From Halobaculum marinum (lineage in GTDB: Archaea > Halobacteriota > Halobacteria > Halobacteriales > Haloferacaceae): DNA of 64,000 bases. The stretch covers positions 2,046,001 to 2,110,000 of the forward strand of contig NZ_CP119989.1 in NCBI RefSeq assembly GCF_029338555.1, written 5' to 3'. The notes under the pieces are model-generated. The model did not search any database and was not told the origin of the DNA. It was given only the letters and a program-made list of their open reading frames with translations. Every line of letters starts with the position of its first letter. Position 1 is the first letter of the stretch. Both the position numbers and the translations under genes were made by a program. Positions 40,693-48,942 of this stretch are shown one piece after another.

Positions 40693-41166
40693 TCACTCCT
40701 GACCGGCGCCCGACCTCACTTTCACCGCCATGCCGGACGCGAAGTCGCGCATCTCCGCGGCCGCCAACTCCGCCCGCCCGACGCCGAGTACGTCGCCGTT
40801 CTCGTGGACCACGACCACCTCGTCGCGGGGGCGCACGTCCTCGCCCACGTCGCTCACGAACTTCGCGAACACGTTCTTCCCGTCACGAACGAACGGCTCG
40901 GACTCGTCGCCGACGACGACGCTGTAGCTCGGGTGCGGGAGGACCGAACGGAGCCGACGACCGCCCTCGACGCCCAGGGTGAACCGCCCGTCGGTCCCGT
41001 AGGAGACGATCCGACCGGCGTCGCAGGTGACCTGCCGAGGGCGCCCGCTCGTCGACCGGCGGACCGTCACCGCGTCGTCGCTCGGGAACAGCGCGTCGCC
41101 GGCGCCGGCGCCGAACTGGTAGTCGGCGGTGACGCGGAGGTCGCCGAGGCTCGTGTGGCCGCTCAT
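40693..41166 (-). CDS. PUA-domain protein
   Basis: 157 residues. The C-terminal ~75 residues form a PUA RNA-binding domain: FVRDGKNVFAKFVSDVGEDV, RPRDEVVVVHENGDVLGVGR and AELAAAEMRDFASGMAVKVR. The N-terminal half carries ADYQFGAGAGDALFPSDDAV and a strand-rich region (VTCDAGRIVSYGTDGRFTLGVEG), like the pre-PUA domain of archaeosine-type proteins. It probably binds structured RNA. Its ATG overlaps the NYN-protein stop (ATGA), pairing an RNA-binding module with a putative nuclease. Confidence 0.87.
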   Translation of the reverse strand: MSGHTSLGDLRVTADYQFGAGAGDALFPSDDAVTVRRSTSGRPRQVTCDAGRIVSYGTDGRFTLGVEGGRRLRSVLPHPSYSVVVGDESEPFVRDGKNVFAKFVSDVGEDVRPRDEVVVVHENGDVLGVGRAELAAAEMRDFASGMAVKVRSGAGQE

Positions 41167-41660
41167 AGCAGGAACGTGTCCTCGCGCTCGCTCATGTCGA
41201 TGAACGAGTCCGCCGCGGCCTTCAGATCCGCCGCCGCCGACTCCTCGAACGCGACGACCTCGACGCGGACGCCCTCGTGACGGAGGTGCGAACAGAGTCG
41301 CGAGAAGTCCGCGTCGCCGCTGCACAGGACGAGCGTGTCGACGTGGTCCGCGAGCGTCACGGCGTCGAGGCTGATGCCCACGTCCCAGTCGGCCTTCTTC
41401 GACCCGTCGCCGAACGTCTTGATGTCCTTGATCTTCGTCTCGAAGCCGATGTCGCGCAGCGCTTCGAAGAACGACTCCTCGTCGGGCGAGTCCGCGCGGA
41501 TGACGTACGCGATTGCGCGGGTCAACTCCCGGCCCATCACGGCCTTCTCCAACATCATCGAGTAGTCGACGTTGCGCGAGTACACGCTCTGTGCGGAGTG
41601 ATAGAGGTTCTGTGAGTCGGCCAACACGGCGACTCGCTGCCCCTCGTGAATCTCGGTCAT
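41163..41660 (-). CDS. NYN (PIN-like) domain nuclease-type protein
   Basis: 165 residues. LabA/NYN family: VAVLADSQNLYHSAQSVYS with the first catalytic Asp, DYSMMLEKAVMGR, then KADWDVGISLDAVTLADHVDTLVLCSGDADFSRL carrying the acidic Asp triad (GISLD...SGDADF) near residues 95-118. PIN-like folds cleave RNA using these acidic residues and Mg2+ or Mn2+. It is coupled to the PUA protein gene. I chose the start MTEIHEGQRV, since residues before it are Arg/Pro-rich. The RNA target is unknown. Confidence 0.9.
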   Translation of the reverse strand: MTEIHEGQRVAVLADSQNLYHSAQSVYSRNVDYSMMLEKAVMGRELTRAIAYVIRADSPDEESFFEALRDIGFETKIKDIKTFGDGSKKADWDVGISLDAVTLADHVDTLVLCSGDADFSRLCSHLRHEGVRVEVVAFEESAAADLKAAADSFIDMSEREDTFLL

Positions 41661-41722
41661 TACCTGTCCGTGTTGGACGGGGCGGATAATCGTGTCGGGG
41701 CGGCGCTCGACACCGAGGGGCG

Positions 41723-42259
41723 CTACCGGTCGCGCGCTCGCCGTTCGAGGAGTCGCCGATACCCGCGCCGGTACACGAGCACGTACCCCGGGACGAGTAG
41801 CAGCGGGCCGAGGGCGCCAGCCCACACCAGTTGCGTGACCGGGTCCGGCGGCGCCGCCGTCGCCGCGAGCACGAACGCAGTGACGCCCGCGAGCGCCACC
41901 GTCACCGCCGCCCGCTCACCGCGGTCCGGGGCTCGCGACCGCTCTCGGCGCCGGGCGTACACCAGCAGGTACCACAGCGCCGCGGGCCACGCGATGACGC
42001 TCCCCACTCCCCAGACCGTCGGCACGGACGACCCACGGGCGTCGGCGTCGCGAATCACGGCGTACGCGAACGCGAGCGTGGCGCATCCTGCGAACACGAG
42101 GCCGACCGTTCCGAGGGCCGAGAACCCGGGGACGGCAGCCTGAATCGGAGCCGTCAAAGAGCGACCCGAGAGCCACGCCGTGTGCGGGCGGTGAGCGAGG
42201 AGGGCGATCACAGCCGAACGGCCACGCGGTGCAGTCAAAACTGTATCGTCTGTAGACAC
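41723..42259 (-). CDS. integral membrane protein, unknown
   Basis: 178 residues from GTG (VSTDDTVLTAPRGRSAVIALLAH). Four hydrophobic segments are visible (about residues 48-66, 79-98, 119-138 and 143-162), separated by an Arg-rich cytosolic loop VYARRRERSRAPDRGERAA and ending in a basic tail RRGYRRLLERRARDR. No family assigned. The start is uncertain because in-frame initiation is possible earlier. It is divergent from the deaminase gene across a 41-nt promoter region, and 62 nt before the NYN gene. Confidence 0.6.
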   Translation of the reverse strand: MSTDDTVLTAPRGRSAVIALLAHRPHTAWLSGRSLTAPIQAAVPGFSALGTVGLVFAGCATLAFAYAVIRDADARGSSVPTVWGVGSVIAWPAALWYLLVYARRRERSRAPDRGERAAVTVALAGVTAFVLAATAAPPDPVTQLVWAGALGPLLLVPGYVLVYRRGYRRLLERRARDR

Positions 42260-42300
42260 GACGCCGACAGCTACACGACGACGGACGGCCAACTGGAGCT

Positions 42301-42810
42301 ATGGCAACGCCGCCCGAGCGACTGCCGGCCCGGTTCGCCGACTGCTCCCACGAGGCGCACATCGGCGAGGCGCTGGAACTGGCACGCAGCGCCGGCGAGC
42401 GCGGCGACGACCCGTACGGGTCCGTCCTCGTCCGCGCCGCCGACGACGCCGTCGTGATGACCGAGCGCAACGCGATCAACACCGAGAACGACGTCCGTCG
42501 CCACCCCGAACTGACGCTCGCTCACCGTGCCGCCCGAGAGTTCTCGCCGAGCCAACGCGCCGACCTCGTCATGTACACCAGCACCGAGCCGTGTCCGATG
42601 TGCGCCGGCGGAATCGCCCACGTCGGTCTCGGTGCGGTCGTCCACGCCACCTCCGCCGAGCGCGGCGCCGAGTTGTACGGCAACGACTCCTGCCTCCCCT
42701 CGAGTGAGGTGTACGAACGACTCGGCAGTGACGTGGTCGCCGCTGGTCCGGTGCTCCCCGAGGAAGGCGACGAGGTACACAGACGCTTCGGCCAAATCGT
42801 CGCCGACTGA
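42301..42810 (+). CDS. nucleoside/cytidine deaminase-family protein (TadA-like)
   Basis: 169 residues. CDD-superfamily zinc motifs: a first block HPELTLAHRAAREF (His-Pro-Glu instead of the usual His-Ala-Glu) near residue 68, and PCPMCAGGIAHVGL near 98. AIN-TEND is the substrate loop. The HPE variant appears in some free nucleobase or nucleoside deaminases, so guanine or nucleoside deamination is likelier than tRNA editing. Short promoter region shared with the divergent membrane protein gene. Confidence 0.85.
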   Translation: MATPPERLPARFADCSHEAHIGEALELARSAGERGDDPYGSVLVRAADDAVVMTERNAINTENDVRRHPELTLAHRAAREFSPSQRADLVMYTSTEPCPMCAGGIAHVGLGAVVHATSAERGAELYGNDSCLPSSEVYERLGSDVVAAGPVLPEEGDEVHRRFGQIVAD

Positions 42811-42936
42811 TCCCGACGAAACCGCACGACTCAGCAGCGAATCGGAGCACCCGAACGTCACTCCTCGACCGCTAGATCGCTCACGAACCCCACCGAACCA
42901 CCGGGTGTTTAGTCGGGGCGGGGCCGAGAGTCCCCC

Positions 42937-43920
42937 ATGACCGACGACACCGACGCGGGGAGCGTCGACCGCCGCGACGCGGCGCTGGTCGACGCGTTCA
43001 CGACCGAACCGACCGCCGGGAACGTCGCGGGCGTCGTCCCCGACGCCGCGGGGTTGGACGACGACCAGCTGCTGTCGATCGCTCGCGAGTTCGGCGCCAG
43101 TGAGACGGCGTTCGTCTCTCCGTCGACGGAGGCCGACCGCCGGATCCGCTACTTCTCGCCGACCACCGAGGTCGACCTGTGCGGCCACGCGACGATCGCA
43201 GCCCACGCGCGACTGTTCGAGACGGGCGCCATCGAGGCGGGGACGCACTCGCTGGAGACGAACGTCGGCGTCATGGAGGTCGAGGTGACCGAGGAGGGAC
43301 GCGTCTGGATGACGCAGAACGCCCCGACCGTCTACGAGGTCGAAGTCGACTACGACCGCCTCGGCGACGTGCTGGGCGTCACGCCTGAGGCGTTCCGCGA
43401 CGTGGGCGCCGAACTCCCGGTCGCGTACGCCACCTCGGGCCTGCCGTTCGTCGTCGTCCCCGTGAACTTCCTCGAACACCTCGGCGACATGGCGCCCGAC
43501 TTCGACGCGGTCGAGGCGTTCGCCGACGAGCACGACGCCGCCGGCGTGTACGCGTTCACCTTCGACGCGCTCGGCCCGGAGTCGACCGTGCACGGGCGCT
43601 GTTTTGTCCCCGGCGCCGGCATCGACGAGGACCCCGTCACCGGCACCGCCAGCGGCGCCTGCGGAGCGTACCTCGACCACTTCGCGGCGTTCAGCGGCGG
43701 CGACGCGAGCGACGCACCCGGCTCACCGGCGGGCGCGGGAGGCGAGACGGACACCCCCGACGAGATGGTGTTCGAGCAGGGTCACTACGTCGACCGACCC
43801 GGAACCGTCCGCGTCCGCGCGACCGGCGGCGCGCCCGCGGTCGGCGGCGACGCCGTGACCGCGCTGGAGGGGACCGTTCGCGTCCCCGACTCCGCCGAGG
43901 ACGAGATCATCGAAGTCTGA
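42937..43920 (+). CDS. PhzF-family isomerase/epimerase
   Basis: 327 residues. PhzF fold of two pseudo-symmetric DAP-epimerase-like halves: VDAFTTEPTAGNVAGVV at the N-terminus, SETAFVSPSTEADRRIRYFSPTTEVDLCGHATIAAH (conserved Glu of SETAF as catalytic base), and GIDEDPVTGTASGACGAYL in the second half. The dispersed Asp/Gly/Ala loop (SGGDASDAPGSPAGAGG) is a haloarchaeal insertion. A TATA-like GTTTAG is about 30 nt before the ATG. PhzF-like proteins outside phenazine producers have unknown substrates, and no phenazine genes are near. Confidence 0.9.
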   Translation: MTDDTDAGSVDRRDAALVDAFTTEPTAGNVAGVVPDAAGLDDDQLLSIAREFGASETAFVSPSTEADRRIRYFSPTTEVDLCGHATIAAHARLFETGAIEAGTHSLETNVGVMEVEVTEEGRVWMTQNAPTVYEVEVDYDRLGDVLGVTPEAFRDVGAELPVAYATSGLPFVVVPVNFLEHLGDMAPDFDAVEAFADEHDAAGVYAFTFDALGPESTVHGRCFVPGAGIDEDPVTGTASGACGAYLDHFAAFSGGDASDAPGSPAGAGGETDTPDEMVFEQGHYVDRPGTVRVRATGGAPAVGGDAVTALEGTVRVPDSAEDEIIEV

Positions 43921-43921
43921 G

Positions 43922-43958
43922 CTAATCGCTCCGATTCGCTCCGCAGTGTTGCGATTAG
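43922..43958. terminator. hairpin terminator candidate between convergent genes
   Basis: 8-bp inverted arms CTAATCGC (43922-43929) and GCGATTAG (43951-43958) with a 21-nt loop, directly after the phzF-like stop and before the end of the opposite-strand gene. A T-rich TTT follows on the plus strand. A partial third copy (GATTAGCG) occurs at 43996-44003. It could end transcripts in both directions. Confidence 0.5.
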
Positions 43959-43997
43959 TTTCGTGAGAGCAGTGTGCAGCAGATCGCCAGTCAGTGA

Positions 43998-44519
43998 TTA
44001 GCGTTGCCGCTGCGCCGCCTCGAGCGCCTCCTCCGGCGACCGGTCGGGCGTCGCCGCGGGGTGGGACGCGAGGTACGCCTCCGCGTCTGCGATTGTCGTC
44101 TCGTTCTCCAGGCCGTACGACCGCGCCGTCTCGGCGGAGGCGCTGGCGTCGACCACCTCGGGCACGTCCGTCCGGTCGTCGGGGTCCTCGCTCACGTGGC
44201 GTCGGACGATGACGGTCGCGGTGACCGCCGCGAGGAGGACGCCGACGCCGACGCCGAACGTCCCCCACACGAGCCAGCCCGCCGCCGGGAGACCGACCGC
44301 CGCGACTGGGACCATCGCGAGGACGAGGCGCCGTCGGGACCGCGCGCGCCGTTCGTACGTCGTGACCACCGACGACCCGGCGCCCGCGGGGACGACGCGG
44401 TGCACCGGTCCGTGGTCGTCCTGGTACCGGAGCACGTCCCAGCGGTCGACCGCGGCGGCGGCGAGGTACGGCTCCTCGGGCCGCTCGTCGGCGGACTCGC
44501 TCGTTGCGGGGTCGCTCAT
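43998..44519 (-). CDS. predicted membrane protein with acidic tails, unknown
   Basis: 173 residues. Two adjacent membrane helices lie near 63-107 (LVLAMVPVAAVGLPAAGWLVW, then GTFGVGVGVLLAAVTATVIV). The N-terminal cytosolic part is acidic with YLAAAAVDRWDVLRYQDDHGPVHRVVPAG and an Arg-rich turn before the first helix; the C-terminus is helical, ending EALEAAQRQR. Starts MSDPATSESADER. No family recognised. Divergent from ppsA across a 204-nt region carrying several inverted repeats. Confidence 0.6.
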   Translation of the reverse strand: MSDPATSESADERPEEPYLAAAAVDRWDVLRYQDDHGPVHRVVPAGAGSSVVTTYERRARSRRRLVLAMVPVAAVGLPAAGWLVWGTFGVGVGVLLAAVTATVIVRRHVSEDPDDRTDVPEVVDASASAETARSYGLENETTIADAEAYLASHPAATPDRSPEEALEAAQRQR

Positions 44520-44592
44520 GCCACGGAGTCGGTCGGGGTGGGTCGAAAAAGCCGCGGTCGCGGGTGCCGGATGGGCCGTTCGACGCCGTTCC

Positions 44593-44608
44593 TGTCTCTG
44601 TCGAGACA
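44593..44608. promoter_or_regulatory. upstream inverted repeat in the ppsA regulatory region
   Basis: Arms TGTCTC and GAGACA with a 4-nt spacer (TGTC). It is 31 nt upstream of the TrmB-type site and could be a second regulator's operator, or belong to the divergent gene (74 nt from its ATG). Confidence 0.4.
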
Positions 44609-44639
44609 ATACGCGAGACGGGAGGAGCGTCGCCGAGAG

Positions 44640-44657
44640 GTACTCGGAACCGAGTAC
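44640..44657. promoter_or_regulatory. perfect TrmB-type site upstream of ppsA
   Basis: GTACTCGGAACCGAGTAC is an 18-bp perfect palindrome and contains TACT-N7-GAGTA exactly, the sequence known for TrmB of Halobacterium. It is centred about 75 nt before the ppsA ATG and upstream of the expected TATA position, the arrangement reported for genes that TrmB activates. The TATA region itself is poor, fitting activator dependence. Confidence 0.7.
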
Positions 44658-44683
44658 AGATTGTTTCGCCGTTGCGGCGGTCG

Positions 44684-44698
44684 GAACCTTCTTGGTTC
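44684..44698. promoter_or_regulatory. core promoter-proximal dyad of ppsA
   Basis: GAACC-TTCTT-GGTTC, an inverted repeat centred about 33 nt before the ATG where the TATA box should be. The centre TTCTT replaces a good TATA sequence. It could bind a second regulator or be a chance weak promoter feature. Confidence 0.4.
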
Positions 44699-44723
44699 AG
44701 TCCTCGGTCCTTCCCGATACGAA

Positions 44724-47051
44724 ATGGCTGTACTTTGGCTGGACGACGTTACCGCCGACGACCTGGAGACGGTCGGCGGGAAAGGGGCCTCGTTGGGGGA
44801 ACTAACCGGCGCCGGCCTGCCCGTGCCGCCGGGGTTCGTGGTCACCGCGGGGACCTACCGGACGTTCATCGAAGAGGCGGGTATCGACGACGAACTGTTC
44901 GCCGCGATGGACATCGACCCCGAGGACTCCGCGGCGCTTCGCGAGGCCGAACAGACCGCCGAGGACCTCATCCTGGGGACGGAACTCCCGGACTCCGTTC
45001 GCGACGAGATCCTCGAGGCGTACCGCTCGATGGGCGACGGCGAGGCGTTCGTCGCGGTCCGCTCGTCGGCGACCGCCGAAGACCTCCCCGACGCCTCCTT
45101 CGCCGGCCAGCAGGAGACGTTCCTCAACGTCCGCGAGGAGGCGCTGGTCCAGCGCGTGAAGGAGTGCTGGGCGTCGCTGTTCTCCCAGCGCGCAATCTAC
45201 TATCGCCAGCAGAAGGGGTTCCCCCACAGCGAGGTCGACATCGCGGTCGTCGTCCAGCAGATGGTCGACGCCGAGAAGTCCGGCGTGATGTTCACGTCGC
45301 ACCCCTCGACGGGCGAACCCGAGATCATCATCGAGGCCGCGTGGGGCCTCGGTGAGGCGGTCGTCTCCGGCTCCGTCTCCCCCGACAACTACGTCGTCGA
45401 CCGCGAGACCGCGGCGGTCGAGCAGGTGACCGTCGCCGACAAGAAGCTCCTGATGGAGAAAGACCTCGAGACGGGTGAGACGGTCGAACGCCCGGTCGAG
45501 GAGGAGAAGCGCGAGGCGCAGGTGCTCGGCGACGACGAGATTGCGCGCCTCGTCGAACTTGGCCGGCAGGTCGAGGACCACTACGGCACTCCGCAGGACG
45601 TCGAGTGGGCCGTGTACGAGGGTGAGGTGTACATGCTCCAGTCGCGCCCGATCACGACCATCTCCGACTCGGCGGCGTCGAGCGGCGGCCCGGCGAGCCA
45701 AGAGCGCGAGGCCGCGACCAACGGCGGCGTCGACACGACCCCGGGCACCGGCGGTGCCACCACCGACAGCGACGACGACGAGGTGCTGCTGCACGGCCTG
45801 GGCGCCTCCCCCGGCATCGTCTCCGGCACCGTCCGCGTCGTCACGAAACTCGACCACCTCGACCAGGTCGCCGAAGGCGACATCATCGTGACCGAGATGA
45901 CGATGCCCGACATGGTGCCCGCGATGAAGCGCGCGGTCGGCATCATCACCGACGAGGGCGGCATGACCAGTCACGCCGCCATCGTCTCCCGCGAGTTGGG
46001 CGTCCCCGCCGTCGTCGGCACCGGGTCGGCGACGAGCGCGCTGTCGGACGGCCAGACCGTCACCATCGACGGCGACAAAGGCACCATCCGCCAGGGGACG
46101 GTGTCGAAGACCGAGGAGGAGCACGAACCCGTCGAGGCGGTCCGCCCGGAGACGCCGGTCAAGCCCATGACCGCGACGGAGGTGAAGGTGAACGTCTCCA
46201 TCCCGGAGGCCGCCGAGCGCGCCGCCGCGACCGGCGCCGACGGCGTCGGCCTGCTGCGCATCGAGCACATGGTGCTGTCGCTGGGCGTCACGCCCGAGAA
46301 GTACATCGCCGACCACGGCGCCGACGCCTACGTCGACGAACTCGTCTCGGGCATCCGCGAGGTCGCCGAGGAGTTCTACCCGCGCCCCGTCCGCGCGCGC
46401 ACCCTCGACGCCCCGACCGACGAGTTCCGCGAGTTGGAGGGCGGCGACAGCGAACCCAACGAACACAACCCGATGCTCGGGTGGCGCGGCATCCGCCGGT
46501 CGCTCGACAAGCCGGACGTGTTCGAGCAGGAACTTCGGGCGTTCAAGCGCCTGTACGAGATGGGGTACGACAATGTCGAGTTGATGCTCCCGCTCGTGAA
46601 CGACGCCAGCGACGTAGAGACCGCCGTCGAGCACATGGAGGCCGTCGGCATCGACCCCGAGAAGCGCCGCTGGGGCGTGATGATCGAGACGCCCGCCAGC
46701 GCCCTCTCCATCGAGGAGTTGGCAGGCTGCGGCATCGACTTCGCCTCGTTCGGGACGAACGACCTCACGCAGTACACGCTCGCGGTCGACCGCAACAACG
46801 GCAACGTCGCCGACCGCTTCGACGAACTCCACCCCGCCGTCCTCTCGCTCATCGGCGACGTCATCGAGAAGTGCCGGGAGATGGGCGTCGACACCAGCAT
46901 CTGCGGGCAAGCCGGCTCCAAGCCCGCGATGGTCGACTTCCTCGTCAAGAAGGGCGTCACCAGCATCTCCGCGAACATCGACGCCGTCCGCGACGTGCAA
47001 CACGAGGTAAAGCGGACCGAACAGAAGCTGATCCTCGACGACATCCGGTAG
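44724..47051 (+). CDS. ppsA: phosphoenolpyruvate synthase
   Basis: 775 residues. Converts pyruvate, ATP and water to PEP, AMP and phosphate; the entry to gluconeogenesis. The N-terminal ATP-grasp domain has GGKGASLGELTGAGLPVP and VRSSATAEDLPDASFAGQQET; the swivelling phosphohistidine domain has GGMTSHAAIVSRELGVP near residue 420 with the catalytic His; the C-terminal TIM barrel has FGTNDLTQYTLAVDRNNG and the active-site GQAGSKP. The acidic linker (GGVDTTPGTGGATTDSDDD) precedes the phosphohistidine domain. The ATG giving MAVLWLDDV was chosen because upstream in-frame sequence holds the promoter dyads. An exact TrmB-type site lies upstream. Confidence 0.97.
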   Translation: MAVLWLDDVTADDLETVGGKGASLGELTGAGLPVPPGFVVTAGTYRTFIEEAGIDDELFAAMDIDPEDSAALREAEQTAEDLILGTELPDSVRDEILEAYRSMGDGEAFVAVRSSATAEDLPDASFAGQQETFLNVREEALVQRVKECWASLFSQRAIYYRQQKGFPHSEVDIAVVVQQMVDAEKSGVMFTSHPSTGEPEIIIEAAWGLGEAVVSGSVSPDNYVVDRETAAVEQVTVADKKLLMEKDLETGETVERPVEEEKREAQVLGDDEIARLVELGRQVEDHYGTPQDVEWAVYEGEVYMLQSRPITTISDSAASSGGPASQEREAATNGGVDTTPGTGGATTDSDDDEVLLHGLGASPGIVSGTVRVVTKLDHLDQVAEGDIIVTEMTMPDMVPAMKRAVGIITDEGGMTSHAAIVSRELGVPAVVGTGSATSALSDGQTVTIDGDKGTIRQGTVSKTEEEHEPVEAVRPETPVKPMTATEVKVNVSIPEAAERAAATGADGVGLLRIEHMVLSLGVTPEKYIADHGADAYVDELVSGIREVAEEFYPRPVRARTLDAPTDEFRELEGGDSEPNEHNPMLGWRGIRRSLDKPDVFEQELRAFKRLYEMGYDNVELMLPLVNDASDVETAVEHMEAVGIDPEKRRWGVMIETPASALSIEELAGCGIDFASFGTNDLTQYTLAVDRNNGNVADRFDELHPAVLSLIGDVIEKCREMGVDTSICGQAGSKPAMVDFLVKKGVTSISANIDAVRDVQHEVKRTEQKLILDDIR

Positions 47052-47093
47052 GGAAACGCAACCACTAACTCCCGCTCGGTCCTCCCTCCGCCG

Positions 47094-48209
47094 ATGCAGT
47101 CGCCCGTCGCCGAACGCGGCCCGCAGTCGTTCGACAGGGTGCTCTCCTCGATGTGCACGGAGCCACATCCGGCGGCCCGCCGCGCCGCCGAACGCTTCCT
47201 CACCACGAACCCCGGCGACCCGGCCACCTACACCGCCATCGCCGAGTTGGAGCACGACGCCGTGGCGGGACTCGCGACCGTGACGGGCCTGACCGACGCC
47301 GTCGACGCCGAGACCCCGACGGCTCTGGCGGCCCACGGCTACGTCACCAGCGGCGGGACCGAGTCCAACCTCCAGGCCGTCCGCTCGGCGCGGGACCGCG
47401 CGGAGACGGCGGCGACCGCGACGCACGACCCGGTCGTCGTCGCGCCCGAGTCCGCCCACTTCAGCTTCCACAAAGCCGCCTCGGTGCTCGGCGTCGAGTT
47501 GCGGACCGTCCCCACCGACGACGACGGCCGGGCGGACGTGGACGCCGCGGCGGCGGCCCTCGACGACGACGCGGTCCTCCTCGTCGGCGTCGCCGGCACC
47601 ACCGAGTACGGTCGGGTCGACCCGATCCCCGCACTGGCCGACCTGGCGGTCGACGCCGGCGTCCCCCTCCACGTCGACGCCGCGTGGGGCGGCTTCCACC
47701 TTCCGTTCTCGGGCCACGACTGGGGGTTCGACGTGCCGGGCGTCGCCACCGTGACCGTCGACCCGCACAAAGTCGGGCGCGCGGCGGTGCCGGCGGGCGG
47801 CCTCCTCGCACGCGAGCGCGAGGCGCTCGACGCGCTCGCGATCGACACGCCGTACCTCGAGACCGCCTCGCAGGCGAGCCTCACCGGTACCCGCTCTGGC
47901 GCGGGCGTCGCGAGCGCCGCCGCCGCACTCGACCACCTCTGGCGCGACGGCTACCGCCGCGAGTACGAACGCGCGATGGATCTGGCGAACTGGCTCGCCG
48001 ACGAACTCGCCGGGCGGGGGCTCGGCGTCGTCGACCCCGAGCTACCGCTGGTCGCGTTCGATCTCCCCGCCGCGACGTTCGAGGCGGTCCGTGAACGCGG
48101 GTGGCGCCTGTCGCGCACGGGCGCCGGCGAGGCGCGGGTCGTCGTGATGCCGCACGTCTCCCGCGAGTCGCTGTCCGCGTTCCTCGCGGACCTCGACGAC
48201 CTGCTGTAG
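47094..48209 (+). CDS. mfnA: MfnA-type PLP decarboxylase (aspartate 1- or tyrosine decarboxylase)
   Basis: 371 residues. Group II PLP decarboxylase: [19 protein letters not shown] near the N-terminus, [34 protein letters not shown] with the PLP Asp, and [17 protein letters not shown] with the Schiff-base Lys. Archaeal MfnA uses L-tyrosine (methanofuran) or L-aspartate (beta-alanine for CoA). Haloarchaea lack methanofuran, so aspartate decarboxylation for CoA is the likely job, though the label is often 'tyrosine decarboxylase'. It follows ppsA by 42 nt and may share its mRNA. Confidence 0.9.
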   Translation: MQSPVAERGPQSFDRVLSSMCTEPHPAARRAAERFLTTNPGDPATYTAIAELEHDAVAGLATVTGLTDAVDAETPTALAAHGYVTSGGTESNLQAVRSARDRAETAATATHDPVVVAPESAHFSFHKAASVLGVELRTVPTDDDGRADVDAAAAALDDDAVLLVGVAGTTEYGRVDPIPALADLAVDAGVPLHVDAAWGGFHLPFSGHDWGFDVPGVATVTVDPHKVGRAAVPAGGLLAREREALDALAIDTPYLETASQASLTGTRSGAGVASAAAALDHLWRDGYRREYERAMDLANWLADELAGRGLGVVDPELPLVAFDLPAATFEAVRERGWRLSRTGAGEARVVVMPHVSRESLSAFLADLDDLL

Positions 48210-48288
48210 CCTCGACTCGGCGGGCGACCGACACGAAACCTCGCCGGGAACCACGGGACTTATTCTCCGCTACGACTGCGGTTCGCAC

Positions 48289-48909
48289 GTGACACTCGTC
48301 CCCGCGGTCCCGGCGCTCGAGGCGGTCGCGCCGGTGCTCGACCACCTCGAAACGGTAGCCCTCGTCGCGATGCCCGAGTGGTGGCCGACGTTCGACTGGC
48401 TCACGCGCCTCGTCGAGACGGCGACCGGGTGGGCCGGACTGGGGATCATCTTCGTCTACTCATTCCTGATCGCGTTCGCGCTCCCGGGCGTCAGCGAAAT
48501 CGTGTTGCTCGCGCCGCTGGATCTGGGGATGCCCCAGTGGATGAAGCTCACCGTCATCATGATCGTCTCAGGGCTCGGGAAGGCCGCCGGCTCGGTGTTC
48601 GCCTTCCACATCGGGCAAGAGGCGAAGGAGTCTGGCGTGATCATCGGCTGGCTGCGCCGGTCGCGCTTCGACATCATCGAGTGGTCCGAGAGCGCGTCGG
48701 TCGAACTCGCGCGCCGCTACGGCTACGCCGGCCTCGCTATCGCGCTGTGTGTCCCTTTCTTCCCGGACACGCTGTCCATCTACGCGTTCGCCGTCCTCGA
48801 ACGCGACTACGTCCGCTTCGCCGTCGCGACGTTCGTCGGCAGCGTCGGGCGCCTGCTCGTGACGCTCGGCCTGTTCGGCGTCGGGTCGCTTACGCTCACG
48901 TTCATCTGA
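48289..48909 (+). CDS. VTT/DedA-type membrane protein
   Basis: 206 residues, GTG start with a TATA-like CTTATTC 27 nt upstream. Membrane segments are near residues 46-70, 82-108, 138-155 and 175-203. YSFLIAFALPGVSEIVLLAP resembles the VTT/YqaA re-entrant loop with a conserved acidic residue, and LAIALCVPFFPDTLSIYAF the second helix-break block. DedA/VTT proteins take part in lipid translocation and envelope maintenance. Exact substrate unknown. It is convergent with the DNA methyltransferase gene. Confidence 0.82.
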   Translation: MTLVPAVPALEAVAPVLDHLETVALVAMPEWWPTFDWLTRLVETATGWAGLGIIFVYSFLIAFALPGVSEIVLLAPLDLGMPQWMKLTVIMIVSGLGKAAGSVFAFHIGQEAKESGVIIGWLRRSRFDIIEWSESASVELARRYGYAGLAIALCVPFFPDTLSIYAFAVLERDYVRFAVATFVGSVGRLLVTLGLFGVGSLTLTFI

Positions 48910-48942
48910 GCACCCGCCCCGTTCGCCGGTCGAGCCGCTCGA

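Noticed and set aside
40600-40915. SRP (7S) RNA in the region after the presenilin genes
   Set aside because: The space is only 150 nt and lacks the conserved SRP S-domain pattern; the PUA gene occupies the rest.
44802-47936. A 1044-codon open frame on the minus strand opposite ppsA and mfnA
   Set aside because: Arg/Gly/Val/Asp low-complexity translation without motifs; both real genes on the other strand have complete catalytic signatures.
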